A DNA stretch of 64,000 bases from Palsa-504 sp963739615 (GTDB taxonomy: Bacteria > Actinomycetota > Actinomycetes > Streptosporangiales > Streptosporangiaceae). The notes beneath the pieces were generated by a model. It made no database searches. It worked only from the letters and a program-made list of their open reading frames with translations, and was not told where the DNA came from. The stretch spans positions 62,001-126,000 of the forward strand of contig CAVUBD010000025.1 of assembly GCA_963739615.1 (NCBI GenBank), written 5' to 3'. The position numbers and the translations under genes were made by a program. How positions within the stretch are numbered: the stretch's first letter is position 1; each line of letters opens with the position of its first letter. Below, piece after piece: positions 1 through 7,506 of the stretch.

Positions 1-765
1 CAAGACCGCGGCGATGCCGATCCCGATGAAGCCGATCGAGTACTTCCTGCTCTGACCGGTGATGGCGAGGCCGATGAAATACCCGGTGATACCGGCCCAG
101 CAGGCGTGGTCGATCGGGTCGGTGAGGAACCGCCAGATATATTGAATGGTCAGTCCCTGCAGCACCAGGCCATTGACATTTCCCGACAGCGAGCCGAGAA
201 CGTCGGTGAAATAGTGCACGACCTCGGCGGCGCCGAATACGAGCCCGCTCACGGCCCCCAGGAACAGGTAATCCCTCGGGGTCTGCGTATGCCACTGCCG
301 CCGCCATATCCAGGCCACCACCAGGATCGGGATGGCCTTGGCCAGTTCCTCGGGGAGACCGATGGTGAAGATATCCAGGAGGCTGCCGGTATTGCTGTGC
401 AGCCGCGTCTCCAGGTAAATCGCCGTGGGCGCCTGGGTGATGATGCCGACCGCGGCCACCGCGACCAGCATCGACCGGTGGACGTGCTGCGGGCGGACGA
501 TGACGCCGAGCAGCAGCAGCCAGGCCACGGCGAAATAGGCCGCGAAGATCCAGGCGACGGCGTGGATCGTGGATTCGGTCGCATTGTTCAGCAGGACCAG
601 CGCGATGGGCGGCACGCACACCAGGCCGATCAGCAGCAGCACCGGCCAGCTGCGCAGGGCCGGGTCACGAGCCCAGTGCCGCACCGGCACCAGGTTGGAG
701 AAGGAATACTCGGAAAATTGCCCGCCAGCCTGCGGGCGGGAATTTGGAAGGTATCCCCCGCTCAT
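1..765 (-). CDS. PrsW-family intramembrane metalloprotease, 3' end off the window
   Basis: Reading the minus strand from ATG at 765 gives 255 uninterrupted codons that run off the left edge. The protein is polytopic, with hydrophobic segments around residues 41-60, 68-90, 98-115, 143-155, 167-182 and 222-236. It carries the three motifs of the PrsW/CPBP-like membrane protease class: E139-E140-x-x-K143, F177-x-x-x-E181 with H184 nearby, and H220 in a DHACWAG context. PrsW relatives cleave membrane proteins such as anti-sigma factors; the substrate here is unknown. A G-rich tract (GAAGGGTGGG) lies 5-14 nt before the ATG. Family assignment is good, function by family only. Confidence 0.75.
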   Translation of the reverse strand, partial: MSGGYLPNSRPQAGGQFSEYSFSNLVPVRHWARDPALRSWPVLLLIGLVCVPPIALVLLNNATESTIHAVAWIFAAYFAVAWLLLLGVIVRPQHVHRSMLVAVAAVGIITQAPTAIYLETRLHSNTGSLLDIFTIGLPEELAKAIPILVVAWIWRRQWHTQTPRDYLFLGAVSGLVFGAAEVVHYFTDVLGSLSGNVNGLVLQGLTIQYIWRFLTDPIDHACWAGITGYFIGLAITGQSRKYSIGFIGIGIAAVL

Positions 766-906
766 CAATGCCCACCCTTCCGCGAACGTGACGGAATCGG
801 CTGCGAGCCAGGATCTGCCCTCTCCCGGCCGCCAAGTGCTCCCGTCAGCTCCGAACGCCAATCCTAAGCCAGGCACGATGGCTTGCACTAGAGATCAGGT
901 TTTGCT

Positions 907-1722
907 TCAGTCGCCGATAACCACGCGGTTAGTGAGCGTTCCGATACTCTCGATCGTCACGGAAACCTCGTCCCCGTCGATCAGCGGCCCCGCGCCCGCC
1001 GGCGTGCCGGTGAGCAGGACGTCGCCGGGCAGCAGCGTCATCACCTGGCTGACGTACGCGATCAGGCCTGGCACGTCGCACAGCAGGTCCGAGGTGCGCG
1101 CCTGCTGCCGGACGGTGCCGTTCACGGTGGTCGTCAGGCCCAGGTTGGCGGGGTTCGTCCCGGTCTCCATCCAGGGCCCGAGCGGGCAGAACGTGTCGAA
1201 TCCCTTGGCCCGGGTCCACTGCCCGTCCCTGGCCTGCAGGTCCCGGGAGGTGACGTCGTTGGCGCAGGTATAGCCGAAGACCACCTCGTCGGCCCGCTCC
1301 CTGGGCACCTGGCGGCAGAGCCGGCCGATGATGACCGCCAGCGCCCCCTCGAAGTCGACCCGCTCGGTGAGCTTCACCGGGTACTTGATCGCGTCCCCCG
1401 GCCCGGTCACCGATGTGGACGGCTTGAGGAACAGCACGGGCTCGGCGGGCGGCTGCTCGCCGTTCGCCTCCCGCGCCTGCGACGCGTAGTTCCGGCCGGC
1501 GCCCACCACCTTGCTCGGCAGCACCGGGGCGAGCAGCCTGACCTCGGCGAGCGGGTACCTGCGGCCGGTCAGCCGGACCCCGCCCGGATCGACGCCGAAC
1601 GGGTGCCCGTGCAGTTCGGCGATTGTCAGTCCAGGATCCGCGGCCGTGCCGCCCCGGTCCGGCTCGCCCTCGACCACGCCGTACGCGACCCCGTCACCGT
1701 TGGCGAATCTCGCGATGCGCAC
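907..1722 (-). CDS. Fumarylacetoacetate hydrolase (FAH) family protein with an altered metal site
   Basis: 271 aa, GTG start preceded by AAGGAG at good spacing. The fold is that of the FAHD1/YcgM group of acylpyruvate hydrolases and oxaloacetate decarboxylases (G-x-N-Y near residue 76-79, metal-binding core 123-160). Family members bind Mg/Mn through two Glu in an E-x-E pair plus an Asp. Here the first Glu (E125) and the Asp (D156, in NDVTSRD) are present, but the second Glu is Ala127 (EGALAVIIG instead of the usual EGELAVVIG). Catalysis may be impaired or altered. It stands alone upstream of a DUF2630 gene, and no pathway partner is evident. Confidence 0.8.
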   Translation of the reverse strand: MRIARFANGDGVAYGVVEGEPDRGGTAADPGLTIAELHGHPFGVDPGGVRLTGRRYPLAEVRLLAPVLPSKVVGAGRNYASQAREANGEQPPAEPVLFLKPSTSVTGPGDAIKYPVKLTERVDFEGALAVIIGRLCRQVPRERADEVVFGYTCANDVTSRDLQARDGQWTRAKGFDTFCPLGPWMETGTNPANLGLTTTVNGTVRQQARTSDLLCDVPGLIAYVSQVMTLLPGDVLLTGTPAGAGPLIDGDEVSVTIESIGTLTNRVVIGD

Positions 1723-1748
1723 GCCACTCCTTACCTCAAGTGTCAGCC

Positions 1749-1994
1749 CTACTGCAGGTAGCCCTCGACCTCGGCGACCGGGCGCGGGGCAGCGTCGTCG
1801 GGGTTCTCGCCGAACTCGCGGCGGGCCCGCCGCTGCCGCAGCAGGTCCCAGTACTGGTCAAGCTCAGCCTCGGCGGACCGCAGCCGTTCGCGCTCCGCCG
1901 GAGCGGTCAGCTCTCCGGCCGCGAGCTGCTTGCGGAGCTTGTGCTCGGTCTCGATCAGCTCGTCGATGTGCCCGATGATCTGCTTGTCGTCCAT
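1749..1994 (-). CDS. DUF2630 family small protein
   Basis: 81 aa, ATG start, with GGTAGGGGC just upstream. The sequence is hydrophilic and helical: the first 20 residues (MDDKQIIGHIDELIETEHKL) followed by charged helices match the actinobacterial DUF2630 family as I know it. No function is established for the family. An upstream in-frame reading would extend the protein into the 3' end of cimA antisense sequence and is not credible. Confidence 0.7.
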   Translation of the reverse strand: MDDKQIIGHIDELIETEHKLRKQLAAGELTAPAERERLRSAEAELDQYWDLLRQRRARREFGENPDDAAPRPVAEVEGYLQ

Positions 1995-2284
1995 GCCCCT
2001 ACCGTAATTCCCCGGCCGTCCCGCTGGAGCTCGGGGGCGGCTAATTGGGCCGAACGATCCCGGGTAACAGCCCCAGGCAAACTTCCCTGGCGACCGTCCC
2101 TGGCGCTGCGAACTCCAGCAGGGCGCTGATGGCGTCGACGTCACCACCGGTGAGCCGCTGGAACGGCTGGAACGGCTGGACGCGCATCCTCGGCGGTCAC
2201 CAGGTGGACCGTGTTGCCTGACGTCGGCACGCACCAGGGACCGTTCAGCCTCGGCCGCGCAACCGGAAACCTGCAGTTCGCGGG

Positions 2285-3871
2285 TTAGCTGGGCTCGCGG
2301 CCGGAGCGGAGGAGGGAGTAGGTGACGGCTTCTTCGAGAGCGTGCCAGGAGGCGGCGATGATGTTCTCGTCGACGCCGACCGTGCTCCAGGAGTCGCCGG
2401 TGCCGTCGCCGGACTCGATCAGGACGCGGGTGACGGCGCCGGTGCCGTGGGTGCCCGCCAGGATCCGCACCTTGTAATCGGTCAGCTCGAGGCTCGCGAG
2501 CTCCGGGTAGATCTGCTCGAGCGCGGCGCGAAGCGCCTTGTCCAGAGCGTTCACCGGGCCGTTGCCTTCGCCGACCGCGACCAGGCGCTCCCCCTTGGCG
2601 GCCAGCCTGACGGTCGCCTCGCTCGTCATCCGGCCGTCGGGGTGGCGCTCGACGATGACCCGCCAGGACTCGACGGCGAAGTACTCGTGCCGCTGGCCGA
2701 GCTCGTCGCGGAGCAGCAGCTCGAACGACGCGTCGGCGGCCTCGAAGGTGTAGCCGGCCGCCTCCAGGTCCTTGACGCGGTCGGTGACCCGGCCGATGGC
2801 GGCCTTGTCGCCGGACAGGTCGTAGCCGAGCTCGCGCCCCTTCAGCTCGACCGAGGCGCGGCCGGCCATGTCCGAGACAAGCATCCGCATGTCGTTGCCG
2901 ACCAGGGCCGGGTCGATGTGCTGGTAGAGCATCGGGTCGACCTTGACCGCCGAGGCGTGCAGCCCGGCCTTGTGCGCAAAGGCGGACAGGCCCACGTACG
3001 GCTGGTGGGTGTCCGGCGCGACGTTGGTCACCTCGCTGATCGCGTGGGCGATCCGGCTCATCTCCCTGATGCCGTCGCCGGGCAGGACCTCGCGGCCCTT
3101 CTTCAGCTGCAGGCCGGCAACCACGCTGAACAGGTTGGCGTTGCCGGCCCGTTCGCCGTACCCGTTCGCCGTGCCCTGCACGTGCGTGACGCCCGCGTCG
3201 ACCGCCACCAGCGTGTTGGCGACGCCGCAGGCGGTGTCGTCGTGGCAGTGGATGCCGAGGCGGGCTTTGGTGACGTCGTACACGGCGCTGACCACGTCGG
3301 CGAGCTCGCTCGGCATCATGCCGCCGTTGGTGTCGCACAGCGCGACGACGTCGGCGCCGGCCTGGGCGGCGGCGCGGACCACCTCGAGCGCGTACTGCGG
3401 GTTGGACCGGTAGCCGTCGAAGAAGTGCTCGGCGTCGAGGAAGACCCGCTGGCCGTTTTCGCGCAGGTGGGTGATCGTGTCGGCGATCATGGCCAGGTTT
3501 TCTTCGAGGGTCGTCCTGAGGGCGAGTAGGACGTGCCGGTCGTGACTCTTGGCGACAAGGGTCACGACCGGCGCGCCCGATTCGCGCAGCGCGGCGACCT
3601 GAGGGTCATCGGGTGCCTGGGCGCCGGGCCGGCGGGTCGCGCCGAACGCGGCGAGCTGCGCGTGCTTGAGGTTCAGTTCGCTGGCGGCACGGCGGAAGAA
3701 CTCGGTGTCCTTCGGGATCGCGCCAGGCCAGCCGCCCTCGATGAAACCGACGCCGAGTTCGTCTAGCTGCCGCGCGATGACCAGCTTGTCGGCGACGCTG
3801 AGGTTCAGCCCCTCCTGCTGGGCGCCGTCGCGCAGGGTCGTGTCGTAGACGTGAAAGGTGTCGTCGAGCAT
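2285..3871 (-). CDS. cimA: (R)-citramalate synthase
   Basis: 528 aa, DRE-TIM metallolyase family. It condenses pyruvate with acetyl-CoA to citramalate, the threonine-independent entry into isoleucine synthesis. The N-terminal TIM barrel starts with DTTLRDGAQQEG (residues 9-20), contains the HCHDD metal motif and the NGYGERAGN signature, and is followed by a C-terminal LeuA-type allosteric dimer domain (about residues 385-520). Length and the GWPGA signature fit the long CimA type rather than LeuA. The ATG at 3871 is preceded by GGGAGAG; an 18-residue longer reading would run into the attenuator hairpin and is rejected. Expression is probably set by the leader peptide and terminator just upstream. 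Confidence 0.9.
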   Translation of the reverse strand: MLDDTFHVYDTTLRDGAQQEGLNLSVADKLVIARQLDELGVGFIEGGWPGAIPKDTEFFRRAASELNLKHAQLAAFGATRRPGAQAPDDPQVAALRESGAPVVTLVAKSHDRHVLLALRTTLEENLAMIADTITHLRENGQRVFLDAEHFFDGYRSNPQYALEVVRAAAQAGADVVALCDTNGGMMPSELADVVSAVYDVTKARLGIHCHDDTACGVANTLVAVDAGVTHVQGTANGYGERAGNANLFSVVAGLQLKKGREVLPGDGIREMSRIAHAISEVTNVAPDTHQPYVGLSAFAHKAGLHASAVKVDPMLYQHIDPALVGNDMRMLVSDMAGRASVELKGRELGYDLSGDKAAIGRVTDRVKDLEAAGYTFEAADASFELLLRDELGQRHEYFAVESWRVIVERHPDGRMTSEATVRLAAKGERLVAVGEGNGPVNALDKALRAALEQIYPELASLELTDYKVRILAGTHGTGAVTRVLIESGDGTGDSWSTVGVDENIIAASWHALEEAVTYSLLRSGREPS

Positions 3872-3916
3872 CGGATTCTCTCCCGAGATGGTCTTGTTGT
3901 CGTCAGGCAACGTGGC

Positions 3917-3954
3917 GCAAAACAAAAGACCCCTCGCGAGTACGCGAGAGGTCT
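3917..3954 (-). terminator. Intrinsic terminator/attenuator in the cimA leader
   Basis: On the minus strand a 12-bp stem (AGACCTCTCGCG pairing with CGCGAGGGGTCT, one G-U wobble, TACT loop) is followed at once by TTTTGTTTT. It lies between the Ile-rich leader ORF (ends 4007) and the cimA start (3871). This is the layout of a transcription attenuator. A smaller palindrome, CTAGGGCAGCAGCCCTAG (about 3993-4010), overlaps the leader stop codon and could be the alternative pairing. The pairings are read by eye; energies were not computed. Confidence 0.8.
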
Positions 3955-4006
3955 GCGCGCCAACGTCCCGGAGTTTTGCGGTTTCCCGGGCGCTAGGGCT
4001 GCTGCC

Positions 4007-4051
4007 CTAGGTGCCGACGCGCCAGCCGATAATGATGCGGCCTGACGTCAT
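4007..4051 (-). CDS. Candidate cimA leader peptide with three consecutive Ile codons
   Basis: A 14-codon ORF, MTSGRIIIGWRVGT, with ATC-ATT-ATC in its middle, stops at 4007, about 50 nt before the terminator hairpin that precedes cimA. Consecutive codons for the end product of the pathway (isoleucine), followed by a U-tracted hairpin, is the classical attenuation design. No strong Shine-Dalgarno precedes the ATG. A TTCAAT hexamer 6 nt upstream could be a -10 element giving a leaderless or nearly leaderless start. An in-frame GTG six codons upstream would give a 20-codon version. Confidence 0.65.
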   Translation of the reverse strand: MTSGRIIIGWRVGT

Positions 4052-4091
4052 GATGTCATTGAACCACACTCACCCGGATGCTGGCGCCTTA

Positions 4092-4108
4092 ATCTCACCA
4101 TCCGAGAC
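4092..4108. promoter_or_regulatory. 17-bp palindromic motif upstream of cimA leader (site 1 of 3)
   Basis: ATCTCACCATCCGAGAC. It matches sites at 7337-7353 (14/17) and 17438-17454 (14/17), which lie upstream of the leuB and ilvB leader peptides, all in the same orientation. Consensus is RTCTCA-N3-TSCGAGAC, a GTCTC-N7-GAGAC palindrome. It sits about 40 bp upstream of the cimA leader start codon. It is probably the operator of a BCAA regulator; IclR-type LtbR/NdgR regulators control such genes in actinobacteria, but the assignment is inference. Confidence 0.6.
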
Positions 4109-4663
4109 ACCAGGCCGGGCTTCTTCATGATCATGGCCAGGAATGGGCGGTATAGCGGTATAGGGGCAGCCAGCAAGACTGCAACCGCCCCGAACTGCCG
4201 CCGGAGCGGCGGTACGGATCTGATCCTCAGCGCCAGCTGGTCAAGAACCGCCGGGCCTGCGCTGCCGCAATGCCGTCATCGGCTGCCGCACGGTCACGTT
4301 CGAGACGCTTTGTCTCATTAATTCCGCTACGGGCGATTTTATGGTGGAGGATTCTGGCTTAGTGGAGGATATTAAGGACTCCCGTCCTGAAAACCCTCCA
4401 CCAAACGAAAATCCTCCATGATCTTTCCGGGATCCCGGCCCCCGCCCGCCCGCGCACCCCCACCAGAACACCCCGGCAGCCCCGCGCCCGCCACGCCCGC
4501 CCCGCCAGCCACGTCACCACCTGCGCAACCATCACCGACACGAGCCCCGGCCCACGCCTGCCGACCCGCACACCGACACCGGCGCCAGCACCCGCGCTAT
4601 TGGCAGACTCGCGAGCCGCCGCTATTCGCCCGAAACTGGCCACGATCAGGGAATGGGCTGAAC
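4109..4663. other. Gene-free stretch between ilvE and the cimA leader
   Basis: No credible gene. It contains a palindromic element at 4341-4422 (listed separately). 4423-4663 is very C-rich; one plus-strand frame there reads Thr/Pro-rich and then TIREWAELSRLCGSS before a stop inside the ilvE 3' end. I could not match this to any family. It may be degraded coding sequence. Confidence 0.4.
4341..4422. repeat. Imperfect 39-bp inverted repeat (hairpin element)
   Basis: The arms are 4341-4379 and 4384-4422, 30 of 39 positions complementary, around a TCCC loop. Both ends carry TGGAGGAT and the inner arms carry GTGGAGG. Related sequence occurs at both outer sides of the IS66 remnant: GATCATGGAGGATATTAG at 34684-34701, and GCTTGGTGGAGAGTTTT with a following AGGGAC/GTCCTT inverted pair at about 35767-35803. 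It looks like a dispersed, possibly mobile, palindromic unit. There is no U-tract, so a terminator is less likely. Confidence 0.55.
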
Positions 4664-5764
4664 TCAGCAGACTTTGTGGATCCAGTTGAAGGGGTCGGGG
4701 CGGTGGCCGTACTGGATGCCGATGAGCTCCTCGCGCAGCCGCATGGTCACCGGACCCGGCTCGCCGTCGGCGATCACGAACTCCCCGGACTCGCCCTTGA
4801 CCCGGCCCACCGGCGTGATCACGGCCGCGGTCCCGCAGGCGAACACCTCGGTCAGCTCGCCGGACGCGCACTCAGCCTGCCACCGGTCGATGGAGATCCG
4901 CTCCTCGACGGCCTTGACGCCGAGATCAGGCGCCAGCCTGAGCAGCGAGTCACGGGTGATCCCCGGCAGCAGCGTCCCGGTCAGCGGGGGCGTGGTGATC
5001 TGCGGCACGCCCCCGGCGTCCTGGCCGCGGACGAAGAACAGGTTCATCCCGCCCATTTCCTCGACCCAGCGGTGCTCTGCCGCATCCAGCCAGACCACCT
5101 GGTCACAGCCCTGTGCCACGGCCTGCTGCTGGGCCACGAACGAGGCTGCGTAGTTGCCGCCGCACTTGACCGCGCCGGTGCCGCCTGGCGCCGCCCTGGT
5201 GTAGTCCTCGGACAGCCACACCGCGACCGGCTTGACCCCGCCGCTGAAATAAGACGCGGCCGGCGAGGCGATCACGCAGAACAGGTACTCACTCGACGGG
5301 TGGTTGACGCCGAGCCCGCGCTGGGTCGCGATCATGAACGGGCGCAGGTAGAGGCTGTTCCCCACCCCGGCCGGCACCCACTCTCGGTCCTGGACGACCA
5401 GCAGCTCGAGCGCCCGGATGAAGGTCTCCTCGGGCAGTTCCGGCATCGCCATCCGGAGCGCCGACCGGTTGAACCTGGCCGCGTTGGCGTCCGGCCTGAA
5501 CATGGTGATGGAGCCGTTGTCCTGGCGGTACGCCTTCAGGCCCTCGAAGAACTCCTGGGAGTAGTGGAACACCGAGGTAGCCGGATCGAGGGTGAACGGC
5601 CCGTATGGCTCGAGGCGCCCGTCGTGCCAGCCGCGCTCGGCTGACCAGCGCAGCGTGATCATGTGGTCGGTGAACAGCTGGCCGAACCCGGGCGACCGCA
5701 GCATCGCCTCGCGCTCGGCGTCCGGCACCGGATGCCCGGAGGGGCGGATATCAAAATCAATCAT
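4664..5764 (-). CDS. ilvE: Branched-chain amino-acid aminotransferase
   Basis: 366 aa, fold-type IV PLP enzyme. It catalyses the last step of Leu, Ile and Val synthesis, transferring the amino group from glutamate to the 2-oxo acids. The Schiff-base lysine is K200 in GAVKCGGNYAAS. EFFEGLKAYR (residues 71-80) and the EEMGGMNLFFV and GTLLPGITRDSLL segments are typical of BCAT, and the length is normal. The ATG at 5764 follows a GGAAG-type ribosome site. It lies downstream of leuB in the same direction (129 nt gap) and upstream of cimA, so most of the Leu/Ile end-game is clustered here. Confidence 0.93.
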   Translation of the reverse strand: MIDFDIRPSGHPVPDAEREAMLRSPGFGQLFTDHMITLRWSAERGWHDGRLEPYGPFTLDPATSVFHYSQEFFEGLKAYRQDNGSITMFRPDANAARFNRSALRMAMPELPEETFIRALELLVVQDREWVPAGVGNSLYLRPFMIATQRGLGVNHPSSEYLFCVIASPAASYFSGGVKPVAVWLSEDYTRAAPGGTGAVKCGGNYAASFVAQQQAVAQGCDQVVWLDAAEHRWVEEMGGMNLFFVRGQDAGGVPQITTPPLTGTLLPGITRDSLLRLAPDLGVKAVEERISIDRWQAECASGELTEVFACGTAAVITPVGRVKGESGEFVIADGEPGPVTMRLREELIGIQYGHRPDPFNWIHKVC

Positions 5765-5892
5765 GCGAACTTCCTCCTCGCCCGCGCGGGCAGGTCCTTC
5801 AGACTAGGGTCTCACCTCTGTTGGGGTGCGCTGCGGGCCTGCCTGGCGGGGTCGCCTGCCGGGATGGCCCGGCAGGCGCAGACGCCGGCCGG

Positions 5893-6945
5893 TTAGCCGG
5901 ATACTCGCTCGGCGATGTCGTCGCCGGTTTCGACGGTGGTGCGCGCCGCCCAGGCGCCCTGGCGCTCGACCAGGTCCTCGGCGACCGCCTGCTCGATCCT
6001 GGCGGCTTCGGCCGACAGCCCGAGGTGCTCGCAGAGCATCGCGGCGGACAAGATGGCCGCCGTCGGGTCGGCCTTGCTCTGGCCGGCGATGTCCGGCGCG
6101 CTGCCGTGGACCGGCTCGAACATGCTGGGCGTGGTCCCCTCCGGGTTGATGTTGCCGCTCGCGGCGAGCCCGATCCCGCCCGCCACCGCGGCGCCCAGGT
6201 CGGTGAGGATGTCCCCGAAGAGGTTGTCGGTGACGATGACGTCGAACCGCTCCGGCTGCGAGACGAAGAACATCGACGCGGCGTCGACGTGGCAGTAGTC
6301 CACCGACACGTCGGCGAACTCCTTGGCCAGCCCGTCCACGGTCCGCTGCCACAGGTCGCCGGCGTAGGTCAGGACGTTCGTCTTGTGCACGAGCGTCAGC
6401 TTCCGGCGCGGCCGGGCCATGGCCCGGTTGAACGCGTACCGCGCCACCCGCTGCACGCCGAACGCCGTGTTGACGCTCTCCTGAGTGGCGATCTCGGCGG
6501 GCGTGCCCTTGCGCATCACGCCGCCGGCGCCGGTGTAGGGACCCTCGGTGCCCTCGCGGACCACCACCATGTCCACCGATTCGGGGCGGGCGCTGGCCAG
6601 CGGGGTCGTGACGCCCGGGTACAGCCGCACCGGGCGCAGGTTGACGTAGTGGTCGAGCTCGAAGCGGAGCCGCAGCAGCAGGCCGCGCTCGAGCACGCCG
6701 CTGGGCACGCTCGGGTCGCCGACCGCGCCGAGCAGGATCGCGTCATGACCCTTGATCTCCTCGAGCACCGCGTCGGGAAGCGTCTCCCCGGTCCGGTGCC
6801 AGCGCCGCGCGCCGAGATCGTAGCTGGTCTCCTCGATGGTGACCCCGGAAAGCGCCGCCCGCAGCACCTTGAGCGCCTCGGCGACCACCTCGGGGCCGAT
6901 TCCGTCGCCGCCGACGACGGCGAGCCTGATAGTTCGTGAACCCAT
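5893..6945 (-). CDS. leuB: 3-isopropylmalate dehydrogenase
   Basis: 350 aa, isocitrate/isopropylmalate dehydrogenase family. It oxidises and decarboxylates 3-isopropylmalate to 2-oxoisocaproate with NAD in leucine synthesis. Seen are the N-terminal GGDGIGPEV, the substrate-binding ERGLLLRLRFELDHYVNLRP helix (the hydrophobic L-L-R-L-R-F replaces the ICDH serine) and the DNLFGDILTD metal/cofactor motif followed by GSAPDIAGQ. The ATG at 6945 is preceded by TAAGG. A leader ORF with Val-Val-Leu-Val codons lies about 300 nt upstream (7240-7281), with the shared 17-bp BCAA motif above it. Confidence 0.93.
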   Translation of the reverse strand: MGSRTIRLAVVGGDGIGPEVVAEALKVLRAALSGVTIEETSYDLGARRWHRTGETLPDAVLEEIKGHDAILLGAVGDPSVPSGVLERGLLLRLRFELDHYVNLRPVRLYPGVTTPLASARPESVDMVVVREGTEGPYTGAGGVMRKGTPAEIATQESVNTAFGVQRVARYAFNRAMARPRRKLTLVHKTNVLTYAGDLWQRTVDGLAKEFADVSVDYCHVDAASMFFVSQPERFDVIVTDNLFGDILTDLGAAVAGGIGLAASGNINPEGTTPSMFEPVHGSAPDIAGQSKADPTAAILSAAMLCEHLGLSAEAARIEQAVAEDLVERQGAWAARTTVETGDDIAERVSG

Positions 6946-7239
6946 GCCAGAACCTTACTGGCGGGTCCGGCCTGCTGGGGGCGGGCTGGCCACGGCCATC
7001 CCGTCGCCGCCGTTGTCCCTTCGGTCGAGCGCGACCTGGACGGCCTGAGCGGGGCGGGTCTTGAGGGGGGTCTCGCGAGATGGCGCCCCCCGGGAACGGA
7101 GGGGTTCGGGGGGGTAGTCCCCCTGGCTGGCAGAGTCCCAGGGATACATGTCGTACACGGAAAATGCTCCTGACGGCGGTCCAGATCGGGCTTACGGCCA
7201 GCAGCTAACCCCCGCAGCGGGTCGCCGGCCTGCCTCTGA
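6946..7239. other. Long untranslated leader of leuB with a C/G-run repeat
   Basis: No gene recognised. 7067-7130 contains runs of G and C (GGGGGGGTAGTCCCCC and neighbours) that resemble the repeat unit inserted in guaA at about 43325-43506. Hairpin arms 7212-7221 and 7246-7255 (CCGCAGCGGG with CCCGCTGCGG, perfect 10 bp) enclose the 3' end of the leuB leader peptide. No U-tracted terminator was found before leuB, so attenuation here is less certain than for cimA and ilvB. Confidence 0.4.
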
Positions 7240-7281
7240 TCAGGCCCCGCTGCGGCAGGCTACGAGTACGACGTGCCGCAT
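7240..7281 (-). CDS. Candidate leuB leader peptide with Val-Val-Leu-Val codons
   Basis: A 13-codon ORF, MRHVVLVACRSGA, begins at ATG 7281. A TAACGT -10-like hexamer (7292-7297) lies 10 nt upstream, so translation could start close to the transcript 5' end. Its 3' half overlaps one arm of a perfect 10-bp hairpin (7212-7255). The spacing from the 17-bp palindromic motif (centre about 64 bp upstream of the ATG) mirrors the ilvB leader. The case rests on this parallel, because the peptide has only one Leu codon and no clear terminator follows. Confidence 0.5.
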   Translation of the reverse strand: MRHVVLVACRSGA

Positions 7282-7336
7282 AGTGGCTGCTACGTTACAC
7301 GAGCCGGAAACGTTACAGACGCGCCTCAAGACGCCC

Positions 7337-7353
7337 GTCTCAGCATGCGAGAC
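7337..7353. promoter_or_regulatory. 17-bp palindromic motif upstream of leuB leader (site 2 of 3)
   Basis: GTCTCAGCATGCGAGAC, 13/17 identical to the ilvB site and 14/17 to the cimA site. It is centred near -60 relative to a start point predicted from the TAACGT box at 7292-7297. It could alternatively act on the divergent ABC permease gene, but that gene is broken. Confidence 0.6.
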
Positions 7354-7380
7354 ACTATTTTTACGTCCTAATTAACGGTC

Positions 7381-7402
7381 CTGGTGCGGCCGGCCGCACC
7401 AG
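7381..7402. repeat. Perfect 22-bp palindrome
   Basis: Two 11-bp arms, CTGGTGCGGCC and its exact complement, with no spacer. It lies about 100 bp upstream of the ABC permease start. It may be an operator or a strong hairpin; no U-tract follows on either strand. Confidence 0.5.
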
Positions 7403-7506
7403 GTCACCGCAGGTGGCGGCCCGCCCGGGCGGCGGGTTCCGCGCGTGTCCCGCGACGACGCATGATTGTGCCGTGCCGTCGCACCTGCGCAGATCGGAGC
7501 CACCGG

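Noticed and set aside
106..867. A 253-codon plus-strand open frame over the PrsW-like gene
   Set aside because: Its product is His/Gln/Arg-rich with no family signature, while the minus frame encodes a coherent membrane protease with catalytic motifs.
4059..4101. A small ORF MVRLRRQHPGECGSM... upstream of the cimA leader
   Set aside because: It overlaps the conserved 17-bp motif and probably lies upstream of the transcription start. It has no Ile/Leu/Val run.
4664..5764. A BCAA-type operator before ilvE (half-site GTCTCACC at 5809-5816)
   Set aside because: Only one half matches the 17-bp consensus and it lies inside the leuB-ilvE gap without a leader peptide.
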